A stretch of 45,294 bases of DNA from positions 1 through 45,294 of the forward strand of contig JAUVZF010000029.1 of the NCBI GenBank assembly GCA_030602705.1. Reading direction: 5' to 3'. The translations under genes were made by a program, and so were the position numbers. A model generated the notes under the pieces. The model was not told where the DNA came from and did no database searches. It saw nothing but the letters and a program-made list of their open reading frames with translations. Each line of letters starts with the position of its first letter. The first letter of the stretch is position 1. Shown here piece by piece: positions 32,833 through 41,632 of the stretch. Origin of the DNA: Planctomycetota bacterium (GTDB lineage Bacteria > Planctomycetota > Phycisphaerae > FEN-1346).

Positions 32833-33711
32833 CTACGCCTTGCCGCGTGCGGCCAGGCGATCCTTCATCTTCTGCACCAGACGATAATGCACGAGCATCG
32901 TCCCGCGGCCGAGGCCGAGGTGGATGCCGGCATCGTCGCGGCCGTGCCAGTCGCTGCCGCCAACCTCCAGCAGGCCCAGCCGCCCGGCGGCCGCACGGTA
33001 GCGGCGCGCGAAGTTCGGCGTATGGTCCGGGCTGGCCGTCTCCACGGCCTCGAGGCCGGCGGCGGCGAGGCGCTCGATCCACTCGTCCGTCTCGGCGGCG
33101 CCGCGGTTCAACTGCCGCGGATGCGCCAGGGCCGCAAGGCCACCTGCCCCGCGGATGGCGGCGATCGCTCCCTCCGGCGTCACGTGCCGGCGAGGAACAA
33201 ACGCCACCTTGCCACGGCCGAGGTACTTCTCGAACGCATCGTCCCACGTCCTGACGTAGCCCCTCTCGACCATGACGGCGGCGAAGTGCGCCCGCGTCAG
33301 CGTGCCGCCGGCCACCCGGCAGGCCACGTCGTCCATCGAGAGGTCAAAGCCAAAATCGTTGAGGCGTTTCAGAATCTTCGCGTTCCGGACGCCACGACCC
33401 TCGCGGGCGTCGCGCAGGACTTCGTTGAGTGCGGCATCCTCCACGTTGATGTAATAGCCGAGGATGTGACACGCCCCGTTCTCGAACTCGGCCGATATCT
33501 CCACCCCCGGAATGACCTCAACGCCGAACGCTTCGCCGGCCGCCATCGCCTCCCGCACACCGGCCACCGTGTCGTGGTCCGTCAGGGAGATGGCCGCCAG
33601 GCCCACCTCAGCCGCGTGGCGGACAACGTCGTGCGGCGAGTAGAGGCCGTCGCTCGCGCTGGAGTGCACGTGAAGGTCAACCAGGTCTGGCTGCGGCGCC
33701 TTGCGGACCAA
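32833..33711 (-). CDS. PHP-domain phosphoesterase
   Basis: 292 residues of a PHP metal-dependent phosphoesterase of the RNase AM / 3',5'-nucleoside bisphosphate phosphatase type. Metal ligands: H14, H16, D21 (HVHSSASDG), D45-H46-D47 (LTDHD), E at VIPGVEIS, H in ACHILGYY, H in LAALAHP and the final GGSDWHG. The start codon is TTG at 33711. This is decided by AAAGGAGG followed by 5 nt, a strong site, with no closer ATG or GTG. Cytoplasmic. Physiological substrate uncertain. Confidence 0.9.
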   Translation of the reverse strand: MVRKAPQPDLVDLHVHSSASDGLYSPHDVVRHAAEVGLAAISLTDHDTVAGVREAMAAGEAFGVEVIPGVEISAEFENGACHILGYYINVEDAALNEVLRDAREGRGVRNAKILKRLNDFGFDLSMDDVACRVAGGTLTRAHFAAVMVERGYVRTWDDAFEKYLGRGKVAFVPRRHVTPEGAIAAIRGAGGLAALAHPRQLNRGAAETDEWIERLAAAGLEAVETASPDHTPNFARRYRAAAGRLGLLEVGGSDWHGRDDAGIHLGLGRGTMLVHYRLVQKMKDRLAARGKA

Positions 33712-33758
33712 ATCGGCCTCCTTTGAATCTCACCGTTCCGGATGCGTCAAAGCACCGC

Positions 33759-33788
33759 ACTGTATCGACGCGGGCGGCTCTGCGTCAA
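33759..33788 (-). promoter_or_regulatory. Promoter of the PHP-SGNH pair
   Basis: TTGACG (33788-33783), 18-nt spacer, TACAGT (33764-33759). Leader of about 41 nt to the TTG start. Same hexamers as the transketolase promoter. Confidence 0.55.
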
Positions 33789-33816
33789 GGTTCAGGCCCC
33801 CACGAATTGCGAAAAC

Positions 33817-33991
33817 GTACGTGTTTAGCGGGGTGGCACGGCCCTTGGGCCGTGCAGCCGCACTCGGCGCGCCGGGTGGCACGGCCACGCGCAGCGTGAC
33901 CGTGTGCTGCTCGGCGCGACGTATCCCACGGCCGCGTCTTCGCCGCTGCCGTGCCACCCTCTTGGTGGCGCGTGGGACGCTAAACACGTAC
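33817..33991. mobile_element. 175-bp MITE-like element, 14-bp terminal repeats, perfect 8-bp target duplication
   Basis: GTACGTGTTTAGCG (33817-33830) is the exact reverse complement of CGCTAAACACGTAC (33978-33991). Directly outside lie two identical 8-mers GCGAAAAC (33809-33816 and 33992-33999). The interior has a GGTGGCACGGCC/GCCGTGCCACC inverted pair and no ORF worth calling. This is the standard picture of a non-autonomous transposon insertion. The restored empty site would read TTGCGAAAACTATTGACC. No transposase with these ends is in the window. The element fills most of the 326-nt gap between the PHP and HAD genes. Confidence 0.85.
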
Positions 33992-34001
33992 GCGAAAACT
34001 A

Positions 34002-34030
34002 TTGACCGCCCCTTCGGCGCGGCGTAGGTT
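34002..34030 (+). promoter_or_regulatory. Putative leaderless promoter of the HAD-protein operon
   Basis: TTGACC (34002-34007), 17-nt spacer, TAGGTT (34025-34030). The ATG at 34038 follows 7 nt after the -10 box and has no clear Shine-Dalgarno. The -10 is weak. The site starts only 3 nt beyond the target duplication of the MITE-like element. Confidence 0.35.
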
Positions 34031-34037
34031 GAACGTG

Positions 34038-35039
34038 ATGAAGGTGACAGGCACACGGCGGGGCTGTCTGCTGCTCGTCGCGGTCGTCTGCCTCTGTAGC
34101 CCGGCGGCCGCGCGGGCCAGCTTCGCCGACCTGCTCAAGCACCTCAAGGACCGCCTCGGGCCCGTCCTGCTGGCCCGCGACGTCCTGGTCGAACCCGGCG
34201 AGGAGGTGACGCTGGCGGCCGGCCTGCGAAGCGGGCTGCGCCTGACCGGCGAGGCGGGCAGGCGAATCCAGTTCCACCTCGGCGAGCGCCGCCTCGGCCA
34301 GACCACCGGCGACCGTGACGGCAACGCCGCCATCCGCTGGACCGCGCCGGAAACGTGCGGCGATTATTTCGTCCGCGTCCGCGTCAAACCCGACGACCAG
34401 CCGGAAAGAAAAATCCAGGACACCCAACTGCTGGTCGCCGTCCGCAAGGCCGACACGCCGCTGGTCGTCGTCGACCTCGACAAGACGGTCGTGGCATCGG
34501 GTTTCGCCCGGGTCCTGCTGGGCGGCGCCAAGCCGATGGCCGGCGCCAACCTCGTGCTCCAGCGCCTGGCCAAGACCCGCACCATCGTGTACCTGACGCA
34601 CCGGCCCGATTTCCTCGGACCGAAGAGCAAGAGGTGGCTCGCCGAGAACCGCTTCCCAACGGGGCCCGTCCTGACAAGCACGCTGGGCGGCTTCCTGAAA
34701 GGCAGCGGCGACTACAAGACCGACCGCATCGCCGCCATCAAGCGCACCTACCGCAACCTCGCCGCCGGCATCGGCGACAAGATCTCCGACGCCCGGGCCT
34801 ACGCCGAGCAGGGCCTGGTCTCGATCCTCATCCTCCACGTAGACTGGTCGGAGGACGACGCGGAGGATTACGAGAAACTGGCGGCCGAACTGGCGGCCCT
34901 GCCTCAGACCGTCCACGTCGTGACCAACTGGTCCGACGTGGCGGCCGTCCTGTTCGAGCAGGCCGTCCGCTCCAAAGAGGCGATGGAGAAACGCCTGCGC
35001 GACGTTGCCCGCAGCCTCAGACGCCGTCGAAAGGACTGA
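34038..35039 (+). CDS. Secreted HAD-like phosphatase (App1/LNS2-like)
   Basis: 333 residues. Signal peptide about 1-27 (CLLLVAVVCLCSPAAARA). A beta-sandwich-like region (about 45-135) precedes a HAD domain: VVVDLDKTV (D146, D148, T150), IVYLTHRPDF (motif II Thr) and DYKTDRIAAIKRTY (motif III Lys), then a GIGDKISDARAYAEQGL motif IV region. The layout resembles App1/LNS2 phosphatidate phosphatase-like proteins, so phosphatase action on a lipid or sugar phosphate is plausible but unproven. Start choice: ATG 34038 (a GTG at 34035 is one codon upstream). The next gene begins 4 nt after its stop. Confidence 0.78.
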   Translation: MKVTGTRRGCLLLVAVVCLCSPAAARASFADLLKHLKDRLGPVLLARDVLVEPGEEVTLAAGLRSGLRLTGEAGRRIQFHLGERRLGQTTGDRDGNAAIRWTAPETCGDYFVRVRVKPDDQPERKIQDTQLLVAVRKADTPLVVVDLDKTVVASGFARVLLGGAKPMAGANLVLQRLAKTRTIVYLTHRPDFLGPKSKRWLAENRFPTGPVLTSTLGGFLKGSGDYKTDRIAAIKRTYRNLAAGIGDKISDARAYAEQGLVSILILHVDWSEDDAEDYEKLAAELAALPQTVHVVTNWSDVAAVLFEQAVRSKEAMEKRLRDVARSLRRRRKD

Positions 35040-35043
35040 CCCC

Positions 35044-36165
35044 ATGCGAACGTGCTGGGCCGCTGCGGCGTGTCTGCTGGCAGCCGTCGCCGGTCTCGCC
35101 CGTGCCGAGGCGCCGCCGAAGCCGGAGGAGATCGTCGTCGTGATCTTCCCCTTCTCCTCACCCGACGGCGGCAAGGCCGGCCGCGCGTTCGCCGAACGCC
35201 TGCGTCTGCGCGCCAGGCGCCTGAACCTGGTCGTCGTCGAACGGCTGAGCCTGAACGAGGCGATGGCGGCCAAGCAGATGCCGACGCTCGACACGCCGCC
35301 CGCCGAGATGGCGAAGATTTTGACCCAGCGCTTCGGCGCGAAGATCGGCCTGTGGGGCGAGGTCCGGCCCGAAGGCAGCGGCTTTGCCATGACGTTCCGC
35401 GGACTCAACCTCAACCTGAACAAGAACGCCCTCACCATCAGCGACACACGCCGCGCCGCCGAGCCGCAACTCGTCAACCCCGTTCAGGACCGCGTCCTGC
35501 TGCAACTGACCGGCCGCCGCAAGAAACCCGTCCCGACGGCCACGCCCGAGGCCGACGCCAAGGCGCCCACCCGCGGGCCGGAACTCGTCAAGAACGGCAC
35601 CTTCGAGACGGGCGCCAAGACGCCCGATGCCTGGCAGAGACTCGACGGCCTGACGACGTTCTGGTCGGCCGGCGGCGCGAGCGGCAAGTGCCTCAAGATC
35701 AACACCGACGTGTACCACGACGAGTGGGTAGCGTGGCAGAAGAAATACAAGGCCGGCGCCAAGGCAGACGATGCGCCCAAGCCCACGCCCACCTCCGGAC
35801 CCAAGTACGACACGGTCGCCGGCATCTACGGCGTGGCGTACGACTCGGCCCCCATCCCCGTCACGCCCGGCAAGGCCTACAAGGTCAGCATCAACTACAA
35901 GGGCAAGAGCACCGACTTCTTCTTCCCGAAACTGTTCATCCGCGGCTGGGCCGACGTGGGAGGCGAGAAGCGCGTCGTGTACGACGCGTACCTGGCACTG
36001 CGGTGCGCGACGGCCGGCAAAGCGTGGGAATCGAACGTGCGAATCTGCGAGATTCCGACTCTTGCGCAATCAAAAATCGAGTACGTCGTCCTGAAGGTTT
36101 ACGCCTACTGGCCGCCCGGCACCTTCTACTTCGACAACGTCTCGATGAAGGAAGTGGCCCGGTAG
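35044..36165 (+). CDS. Secreted two-domain protein with carbohydrate-binding-like C-terminus
   Basis: 373 residues. Signal peptide about 1-21 (CWAAAACLLAAVAGLARA). The first domain (25-160) resembles secreted proteins that bring together repeat signals (IVVVIFPFSSPDGGKAGRAF, GAKIGLWGEVRPEGSGF). After a Pro/Ala linker, the C-terminal domain (about 180-373) begins ELVKNGTFETG, a typical opening of CBM4/9/22-like beta-sandwiches, and ends GTFYFDNVSM. It lies 4 nt after the HAD gene with AAAGGA upstream, so both are one operon. Ligand unknown. Confidence 0.75.
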   Translation: MRTCWAAAACLLAAVAGLARAEAPPKPEEIVVVIFPFSSPDGGKAGRAFAERLRLRARRLNLVVVERLSLNEAMAAKQMPTLDTPPAEMAKILTQRFGAKIGLWGEVRPEGSGFAMTFRGLNLNLNKNALTISDTRRAAEPQLVNPVQDRVLLQLTGRRKKPVPTATPEADAKAPTRGPELVKNGTFETGAKTPDAWQRLDGLTTFWSAGGASGKCLKINTDVYHDEWVAWQKKYKAGAKADDAPKPTPTSGPKYDTVAGIYGVAYDSAPIPVTPGKAYKVSINYKGKSTDFFFPKLFIRGWADVGGEKRVVYDAYLALRCATAGKAWESNVRICEIPTLAQSKIEYVVLKVYAYWPPGTFYFDNVSMKEVAR

Positions 36166-36214
36166 GTCTGCTGCCACGGGCGCCAAGGCGCGGGTTCTGA
36201 GAGGGCGTGCACGG

Positions 36215-39200
36215 ATGGTCTCAAACGATTCTCAAGATCGGCCGCCTGCCGACGACCCGGCCGCTACGCCGGCCGAGCCGGTCCCCGGTTCCGAGAAGAC
36301 GCCGCTCGCAGAAGACCTGCCTCCGGACCTGCCGGTTGCCGAACCGGTCGAGCCGCCGCCCGTTCCCGTCGCCCAACCGGTGCCGATTCCCGTTGCCGAA
36401 GAGGTAACGCCGCCGAAACCGAAGGCGCGCCCCGCCAAAGCGCCGCCGAAAAAGCGGCCGCCATCGAAGGAACCGGCCCCCGCCGAGGGCGGGCCGCCGG
36501 CCGCCGAGCAGCCCCCCGCCGACCAGGGCGATCGGCCGCCCAGGCGCCGGCGCCGACGCGGCCTGCTGGTGCTGGCGGCGGCGATCGTCCTCCTTGTGGC
36601 CTTTGCCCCCACGATCCTGTCCGTCGGCCCCGTCCGGCGGTACGTCCTTGACGCCGCCAGCGCGCGGCTGCCCGTTCGCGTGGAGGCCGAAGGCTGGGGC
36701 CTTTCCTGGTTCGGCCGGCAGGTGGTCCGGGGCCTGTCGGTTCGGATGCCCGACGGCGCCCGCGTCGCGACCGTCACCGAGGCTTCGCTCGACGAAGGCC
36801 TGTTGTCGATTCTCACGAACCGCAGCCGCCTTGGCGCGATCCACATCGAGGGGGCCGAGGTCTGGCCCCGGGGCCTGAAGCAAGCGGCCGAGGCGTTTTC
36901 CGCCGCCGAGCCTGCCGAAGCGCCGGCACCGCCTCAGCCGCGTCCGCAGGCGCCTGAGCCCGCTCGACGACCTCCGCCGAGACCGGCGCCCGAGACCCCC
37001 GCGGCGCCTGCCCTTGCCCTGCCCGCGCCGGCGCTGGTCGTTCCCGACGCCGTCACGGTTAAGGACCTCGTGATCCACGCCGGCGCCGCGACGGTGCGCG
37101 TGACGCAGGCCCGGCTACAGAGCGGCGACGAAGGGCACATCCTCAAGGTCGACCTCCGGATACGCTGCGGCGAGGAGGCCGGCACGGCATCGCTCGAAGT
37201 GAAACTGACGGGCCTGGCGTCCGAGTGGCGTGGCATCCAGGCCCTTGGCGCCGAGGGCATCGTCCGCTGCACAGACCTTCCCGTCGCAGCCGTCTGGGCA
37301 ACCGCCGCCGAACTCGGCGTGCCGATTGAAGGGGGCGGCGTCCTCACGGCCAAGGTCGCATTCTCGCGCGCCCGAAACGGCGACCTGGCCTTCCAGGTGA
37401 CCACCTTCAGGGCCAGTGACCTCTCGCTCGCGGGCGAGTTGCTCAAAGGCGACACGCCCGCCCTCGAATCGCTCGCGCTCACGGCCGACGCGGCGTATGC
37501 CGGCGGCCTGATTACCGTCAACGCGCTCGACCTTGCGGCTCCGGTGGCCACGATGAAGGCAAGCGGCACGTTCGCGTTGGCGGCGTCCGACGCCGCGCCG
37601 CCCACGGGCACCGGCTCCGCCACGCTCACGCTCCAGGTCGGCCGCATCGCCCGGATGCTGCCCAGGACGCTCGGTCTGCACGAGGACCTGACGGTCGAGG
37701 CAGGGACGCTCCGTACCACGGTCGAGGCCGCGTCCGACGAGAAACGCTCGCAACTGAAGTTTGACGCTCGTCTGACAGACGTGCGCGGCACGCGGGGCGG
37801 CCAACGCGTCATCATGTCGCCGGTCCGTGTGCTGGCCGATCTGGAGCGCGATCACCGGCAAACCGCGGACGGGCAGCCTTCGACCGCCACCGGCTGGCTC
37901 GCCCTTGCCGAGAGCCTCCGTGTCAACGAACTCACGGCCAGCGCAGCAGGTGGCAGGATGACGGCCGGCGGACGGCTGGCAGCGTTCACGCTGGAGGCCC
38001 GGCTCGACCTGGCCAAGGCCACGGAGGAGGTCGGCCGGTTCGCCGACCTGGGAGGCTACGGCGCCGAGGGTGCAGCGGTCATCCACGTCAAGACCAGCGG
38101 CACACTCCGTTCCAGCGTCACGGTTGTACTGCGCTCGGATATCAACAACCTTGTTCTTCACCTGGGCGGCGGCAGCCGGCTCGCCGAGCCGCGAGCGACA
38201 CTCACGGCGAGCGGCCGGGCCACGTTCGACGACCAGCGCCGCTTCAGCGAGATCACACTCGATGCGCTCGACCTGGATGCCGCCACCGCCTCGCTCACCG
38301 CCAAGGGCTTCGCCCAGCGGACGATGCAGTCGTGGCAATTCAGCGGCACGGCCGACGGCACGGGCACGATTGCCAATCTCGGCGGCCTGGCCGCGGTCAT
38401 CATCCCGCTGGTTGCACCGGGGCAGCCTCCACAGGAGGAGGCCGAACAGGGCGGCCCCGACTGGCGCGAGACCTTGCTGGAGTACGCCCGCCGGGCCTCC
38501 GGTCGCGGCGGCAAGCCCGCCGCCGGACGATGGCAACTGAAGATGGAGGCCGGCGGCACTCTCGACCAGGCCGTCGCCGTCAAGGCCGACGCCGCCGTCA
38601 CCGACATCCTCTGGCCGCTCGCCAAACCTGGGGCCGAGCCGCTGCGAATCGCCAACGGCGCGCTCCGCGCCGACGTGCTCTATCATCCGGGCGAGGCCGC
38701 CAAGGTCACGGTTCATTCCATCAACGCCGAGGTCCCCGGCGTCTCGGCGACCGTCCAAGGCCCCGTGACGGTGGGACTCGAGGGGGCCGACACGCTCGAC
38801 GGCGCCCTGGAGGCCGTCATTGCGATCAATCTGCCGGCACTGACCCGGATGCTTGCCCCGCTCGACCTCCTGCCCGAAGAGCCGACGTATGCCGGCGACG
38901 TCACGGTCCGCCTGACCGCCTCGCCGGGCCTGGACCGCCGCACCATCGCCAAGGCCAAACTCACGGTGGTCGGCGAGAAGTTCGAGGTGGCCTGGCCCGA
39001 CGGGCGCGGCTTCAAGGATCCCCTTGCCCGATTCTCGGCCGAAGCCAACCTGATTGGCGACGTCAATGAGGCGTCCGGGGAACCTGCCTCCGGTCCAGCC
39101 GACGCCGCGCGCGCCCTGAAGGCCGTCGAGATTACAGACTGGTCCCTCGCCACGATTGCCGGCTCGCTCAAAGGCGAGGCCGACATCGCCCTCACCAAGA

Positions 39201-40978
39201 CGGGCCGGCACTGGCGCGTGACGGCCGGCGGTGAGGGCGCCATCCGGCCGCTCACCCAGGCCATCGCGAGGTTGCAGGGCCGCCCCGCCGATCCGCTTCG
39301 CGGCCTGTGGCGTCTGAAGGCCGCATACGACAGCCGCACGCGCGGGCTGACCGCCACTGCATCCGCCACGAACCTGGCCGTTCCGCAGGAAAGCGATGAA
39401 CCCAAACCCGACCTGCGCCTCGACGACATCCGTCTGCAGACGACCGCCGCCCTTGCCGAGGACGGCCTGTTGCGAATCGACGCCGCCGACCTGACCGGGC
39501 CGGGCATCACGCTCAAGGCCAGTGGCACGGTGCGGCTGCCGTCGGACGAGGCCGGCGCCGTGGCCGACGGCACGGTCACGGCGAAGGCCGACCTTGCCCG
39601 GTTCGCCCAGGTGCTCCGCCCGTTCGGGCTGCTGCCGGAGGGAGTGCAGTTGGCCGGCACGGCCGACTTCGACGGCGGTGTCGCCTCCCGTGCCGACGGC
39701 TTTTCGGGCAAGGGCGTACTCGACATCGCCGACCTCGACCTGCGGATGCCGGAGTCGAAGACGTCGATTCAGGAGCCGCAGGTGCACTTGCCCATCGTGT
39801 TCTCCTACGACACGGGCAAGCGCCGGTGGGACGTCTCTTCGATGAAGATGAAGTCCCAGACGGTCAGCGGCTCGTGGCGCGTGGCGTTCACCCATGCCGA
39901 CGACGCGCCGCTGCTCCAGATGCGGTACAGCCTGACGCTGGACGCCCAACGCGTCCGCACGCTGCTGGGCGAAACGCTCCCCGCAACCGTTCGGATGTCC
40001 GGGCCGTGGCACGCCACCGGCGAGGTGGCCGGCCCACTTACGGAACACGAGCAGTGGCACCGCCGCATCGCACGCCTCCAAGGCCGAGGCACAATCGACG
40101 TCAAGCGTTTCGAGTACGAGACGCTCACGGGCGGCGACGGCACGGTGCACTGGAGGATCGGCGAGAAGAAGATCTTTCTTTCACCCGACCAGGCAAGTTC
40201 CGCCGACGCCGGGAATCCGAGCCGCCTGGCACTGGCGGGCGGCCACGTGAACCTGGGCGGGTACGTGGATCTCTCGGGCGAGGTTCCCAGGCTGGTCGTC
40301 GCCCAGCAGTTGCAGGTGCTCGACAACGTGCCGCTCGGAGGCCGGCAGGTCCGGGACTACCTTCGGTACGCCAGCCCGGTGCTTGCGGCCAGCGTTAGCG
40401 CCAAGGGCAACCTGTCGGTTGCCATCGAAAGCCTCGTTGTCCCCCTGGGTAACGACCCGCGCGAGAAGGACCTGCCGGAGGAGCAGAAGACCCCCATTGC
40501 GAAGCGCGTAACGGCCACGGGCGAATACTGGATCGACGATTTCCAGACCGAACTTATGGGGCCTCTCGGCGAACTCCTCAAGGCGACCGGCCGACACAAC
40601 CAAACCATCGTGCACACGTTCGGACCGGTCAAGGTCGCGATGCAGCGCGGCATCCTCCGTATCGAGGAGCATGACCTGCGTTATACCGACGCGGTGCGCC
40701 TGCGGTTCGGCGGCGCCATCGGCGTGGACAAACGGATGAACGTGATCGTCGGCGTGCCGCTGACGCCCGAGATGCTCGCGCGTTACAAGGTCTCCGCCTC
40801 GGCGATGCCGTACCTGAAAGACCTTGTCATTGCCGTCCCCCTGACCGGGACGATCGACCGGCCGCGAATCGATCAGCAGGCGTTCGCGAAACGCCTGGCG
40901 GACATTGCGATCGAGGTCATCAAACGCCAGACCCTCGAACGCCTCGGCGACTGGCTCAAAGGGACGTTCAAGCCGTAG
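36215..40978 (+). CDS. Very large AsmA-like envelope protein
   Basis: 1,587 residues. A Pro/Ala/Glu-rich cytoplasmic N-terminus (1-110), a basic patch (RRRRRR near 110-115) and one transmembrane helix (about 116-137) precede a long periplasmic part of repeating beta strands. It has AsmA/TamB-like phrases (ARLPVRVEAEGWGLSWFGRQ, LTGLASEWRGIQALGAEGIV, EHDLRYTDAVRLRFGGAIGV). The C-terminus (YKVSASAMPYLKDLVIAVPL then TGTIDRPRIDQQAFAKRLAD) is AsmA-like. Proteins of this class bridge membranes and are linked to phospholipid traffic and envelope assembly. That role is inferred here. It follows the carbohydrate-binding gene by 49 nt. Its stop codon (TAG 40976-40978) is supplied by a GTAGCGCC repeat. 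Confidence 0.82.
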   Translation: MVSNDSQDRPPADDPAATPAEPVPGSEKTPLAEDLPPDLPVAEPVEPPPVPVAQPVPIPVAEEVTPPKPKARPAKAPPKKRPPSKEPAPAEGGPPAAEQPPADQGDRPPRRRRRRGLLVLAAAIVLLVAFAPTILSVGPVRRYVLDAASARLPVRVEAEGWGLSWFGRQVVRGLSVRMPDGARVATVTEASLDEGLLSILTNRSRLGAIHIEGAEVWPRGLKQAAEAFSAAEPAEAPAPPQPRPQAPEPARRPPPRPAPETPAAPALALPAPALVVPDAVTVKDLVIHAGAATVRVTQARLQSGDEGHILKVDLRIRCGEEAGTASLEVKLTGLASEWRGIQALGAEGIVRCTDLPVAAVWATAAELGVPIEGGGVLTAKVAFSRARNGDLAFQVTTFRASDLSLAGELLKGDTPALESLALTADAAYAGGLITVNALDLAAPVATMKASGTFALAASDAAPPTGTGSATLTLQVGRIARMLPRTLGLHEDLTVEAGTLRTTVEAASDEKRSQLKFDARLTDVRGTRGGQRVIMSPVRVLADLERDHRQTADGQPSTATGWLALAESLRVNELTASAAGGRMTAGGRLAAFTLEARLDLAKATEEVGRFADLGGYGAEGAAVIHVKTSGTLRSSVTVVLRSDINNLVLHLGGGSRLAEPRATLTASGRATFDDQRRFSEITLDALDLDAATASLTAKGFAQRTMQSWQFSGTADGTGTIANLGGLAAVIIPLVAPGQPPQEEAEQGGPDWRETLLEYARRASGRGGKPAAGRWQLKMEAGGTLDQAVAVKADAAVTDILWPLAKPGAEPLRIANGALRADVLYHPGEAAKVTVHSINAEVPGVSATVQGPVTVGLEGADTLDGALEAVIAINLPALTRMLAPLDLLPEEPTYAGDVTVRLTASPGLDRRTIAKAKLTVVGEKFEVAWPDGRGFKDPLARFSAEANLIGDVNEASGEPASGPADAARALKAVEITDWSLATIAGSLKGEADIALTKTGRHWRVTAGGEGAIRPLTQAIARLQGRPADPLRGLWRLKAAYDSRTRGLTATASATNLAVPQESDEPKPDLRLDDIRLQTTAALAEDGLLRIDAADLTGPGITLKASGTVRLPSDEAGAVADGTVTAKADLARFAQVLRPFGLLPEGVQLAGTADFDGGVASRADGFSGKGVLDIADLDLRMPESKTSIQEPQVHLPIVFSYDTGKRRWDVSSMKMKSQTVSGSWRVAFTHADDAPLLQMRYSLTLDAQRVRTLLGETLPATVRMSGPWHATGEVAGPLTEHEQWHRRIARLQGRGTIDVKRFEYETLTGGDGTVHWRIGEKKIFLSPDQASSADAGNPSRLALAGGHVNLGGYVDLSGEVPRLVVAQQLQVLDNVPLGGRQVRDYLRYASPVLAASVSAKGNLSVAIESLVVPLGNDPREKDLPEEQKTPIAKRVTATGEYWIDDFQTELMGPLGELLKATGRHNQTIVHTFGPVKVAMQRGILRIEEHDLRYTDAVRLRFGGAIGVDKRMNVIVGVPLTPEMLARYKVSASAMPYLKDLVIAVPLTGTIDRPRIDQQAFAKRLADIAIEVIKRQTLERLGDWLKGTFKP

Positions 40979-41198
40979 CGCCGGGGTTTATCCCCGGCGC
41001 GGAACCGCCGGCGGCCTGACCAACGGCCGCCCGTACGGGCGCTACGGACTTGGGTGCACGCCAAGCCGTAGCGCCGGGGTTTATCCCCGGCGTGGAACCG
41101 CCGTCGGCCTGACGGGCGGCCGCCCGTACGGGCGCTACGAACTTGGTGCACGCCAACTCAACCGCCGAATTCGGATTGACTTCATCGCTCCTGCTTAG
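40975..41198. repeat. Compound GTAGCGCC repeat block, copies 3 and 4
   Basis: Two tandem copies start at 40975 and about 41069, each with GTAGCGCCGGGGTTTATCCC, a CCGCCGGCGG/CCGTCGGC-type joint, and CGCCCGTACGGGCG in place of the second palindrome. The block ends in CGCTCCTGCTTAG (41186-41198). Its last 60 bp are the inverted counterpart of 13909-13970. It begins inside the AsmA-like stop codon. Confidence 0.85.
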
Positions 41199-41215
41199 AA
41201 TTCCGCCTCATCCAT

Positions 41216-41243
41216 TTGACAACGCCCCCTGCGCGTTTATACT
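41216..41243 (+). promoter_or_regulatory. Consensus promoter of the candidate RNA
   Basis: TTGACA (41216-41221), 16-nt spacer, TATACT (41238-41243). Predicted start at 41249-41251, exactly where the GGAAGGCCC stem begins. No ORF with a ribosome site follows, so the transcript appears non-coding. Confidence 0.7.
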
Positions 41244-41248
41244 TTACT

Positions 41249-41389
41249 GGAAGGCCCACAAGAGCCCTCGCGAAGAGACACCAACTCTCTCGGCGGGCGG
41301 TGTGGCTTGCGGCCGTTAGCAGGGTAGGCAGTACCGGCCGTCGGGCCGTTCCGTGCCGCGGAAACCTGTAAGCGAGGCGCGGGCCTTCC
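41249..41389 (+). ncRNA. Candidate structured RNA, about 141 nt, unassigned
   Basis: The predicted 5' end GGAAGGCCC (41249-41257) pairs perfectly with GGGCCTTCC (41381-41389), closing a 9-bp stem. Inside are CCTCGC/GCGAGG (41266-41271 with 41372-41377), ACACC/GGTGT (41278-41282 with 41299-41303) and CGGCCG/CGGCCG (41310-41315 with 41335-41340), giving a multi-branched fold. I do not see the signature sequences of tmRNA, RNase P, SRP RNA or a tRNA. 6S RNA remains possible but is not supported by a clear central bubble. Alternatively it is a long leader without a gene. The next gene (queC) is on the other strand. No T-run terminator is seen near 41390. Confidence 0.45.
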
Positions 41390-41441
41390 CTGTTATGCGC
41401 GACGGGCCCATACGGGGCCGTACCGGGCCAAGCCCACCGGC

Positions 41442-41615
41442 GTACCTGTTCAGCGTGCTCTCGAAGCGAGACAATTCGACCGAGGCCGTACGGCCGAGCG
41501 GAGCGCTGTACCCCGAGTGCCCGCAGGCAATCTCGTCGTCCGGACACGCATAACGGCGATCCCGGCGCGCCGGGACTCGACTCGCTTCGCTCGGAATGAC
41601 ACGCTAAACACGTAC
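41442..41615. mobile_element. Degenerate second copy of the MITE-like element
   Basis: The left end GTACCTGTTCAGCG (41442-41455) matches the left end of the 33817 element at 12 of 14 positions. The right end CGCTAAACACGTAC (41602-41615) matches at 14 of 14. The length is 174 bp against 175. The 8-mers outside are CCACCGGC and CCGCCGGC, one mismatch, as expected of an older target duplication. The interior is not visibly related and includes CTCGCTTCGCTCGGAATGAC. Confidence 0.6.
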
Positions 41616-41632
41616 CCGCCGGCTAACGGGTG

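Noticed and set aside
37115-40150. 1,011-residue minus-strand ORF
   Set aside because: It is a mirror frame of the AsmA-like gene, Arg/Gly/His-rich with no domain and no ribosome site.
41249-41389. tmRNA, RNase P or SRP RNA
   Set aside because: The invariant parts of these RNAs (tRNA-like end and tag frame, P4 core, GGAAGGAAGCAGCC-like loop) are absent on both strands.
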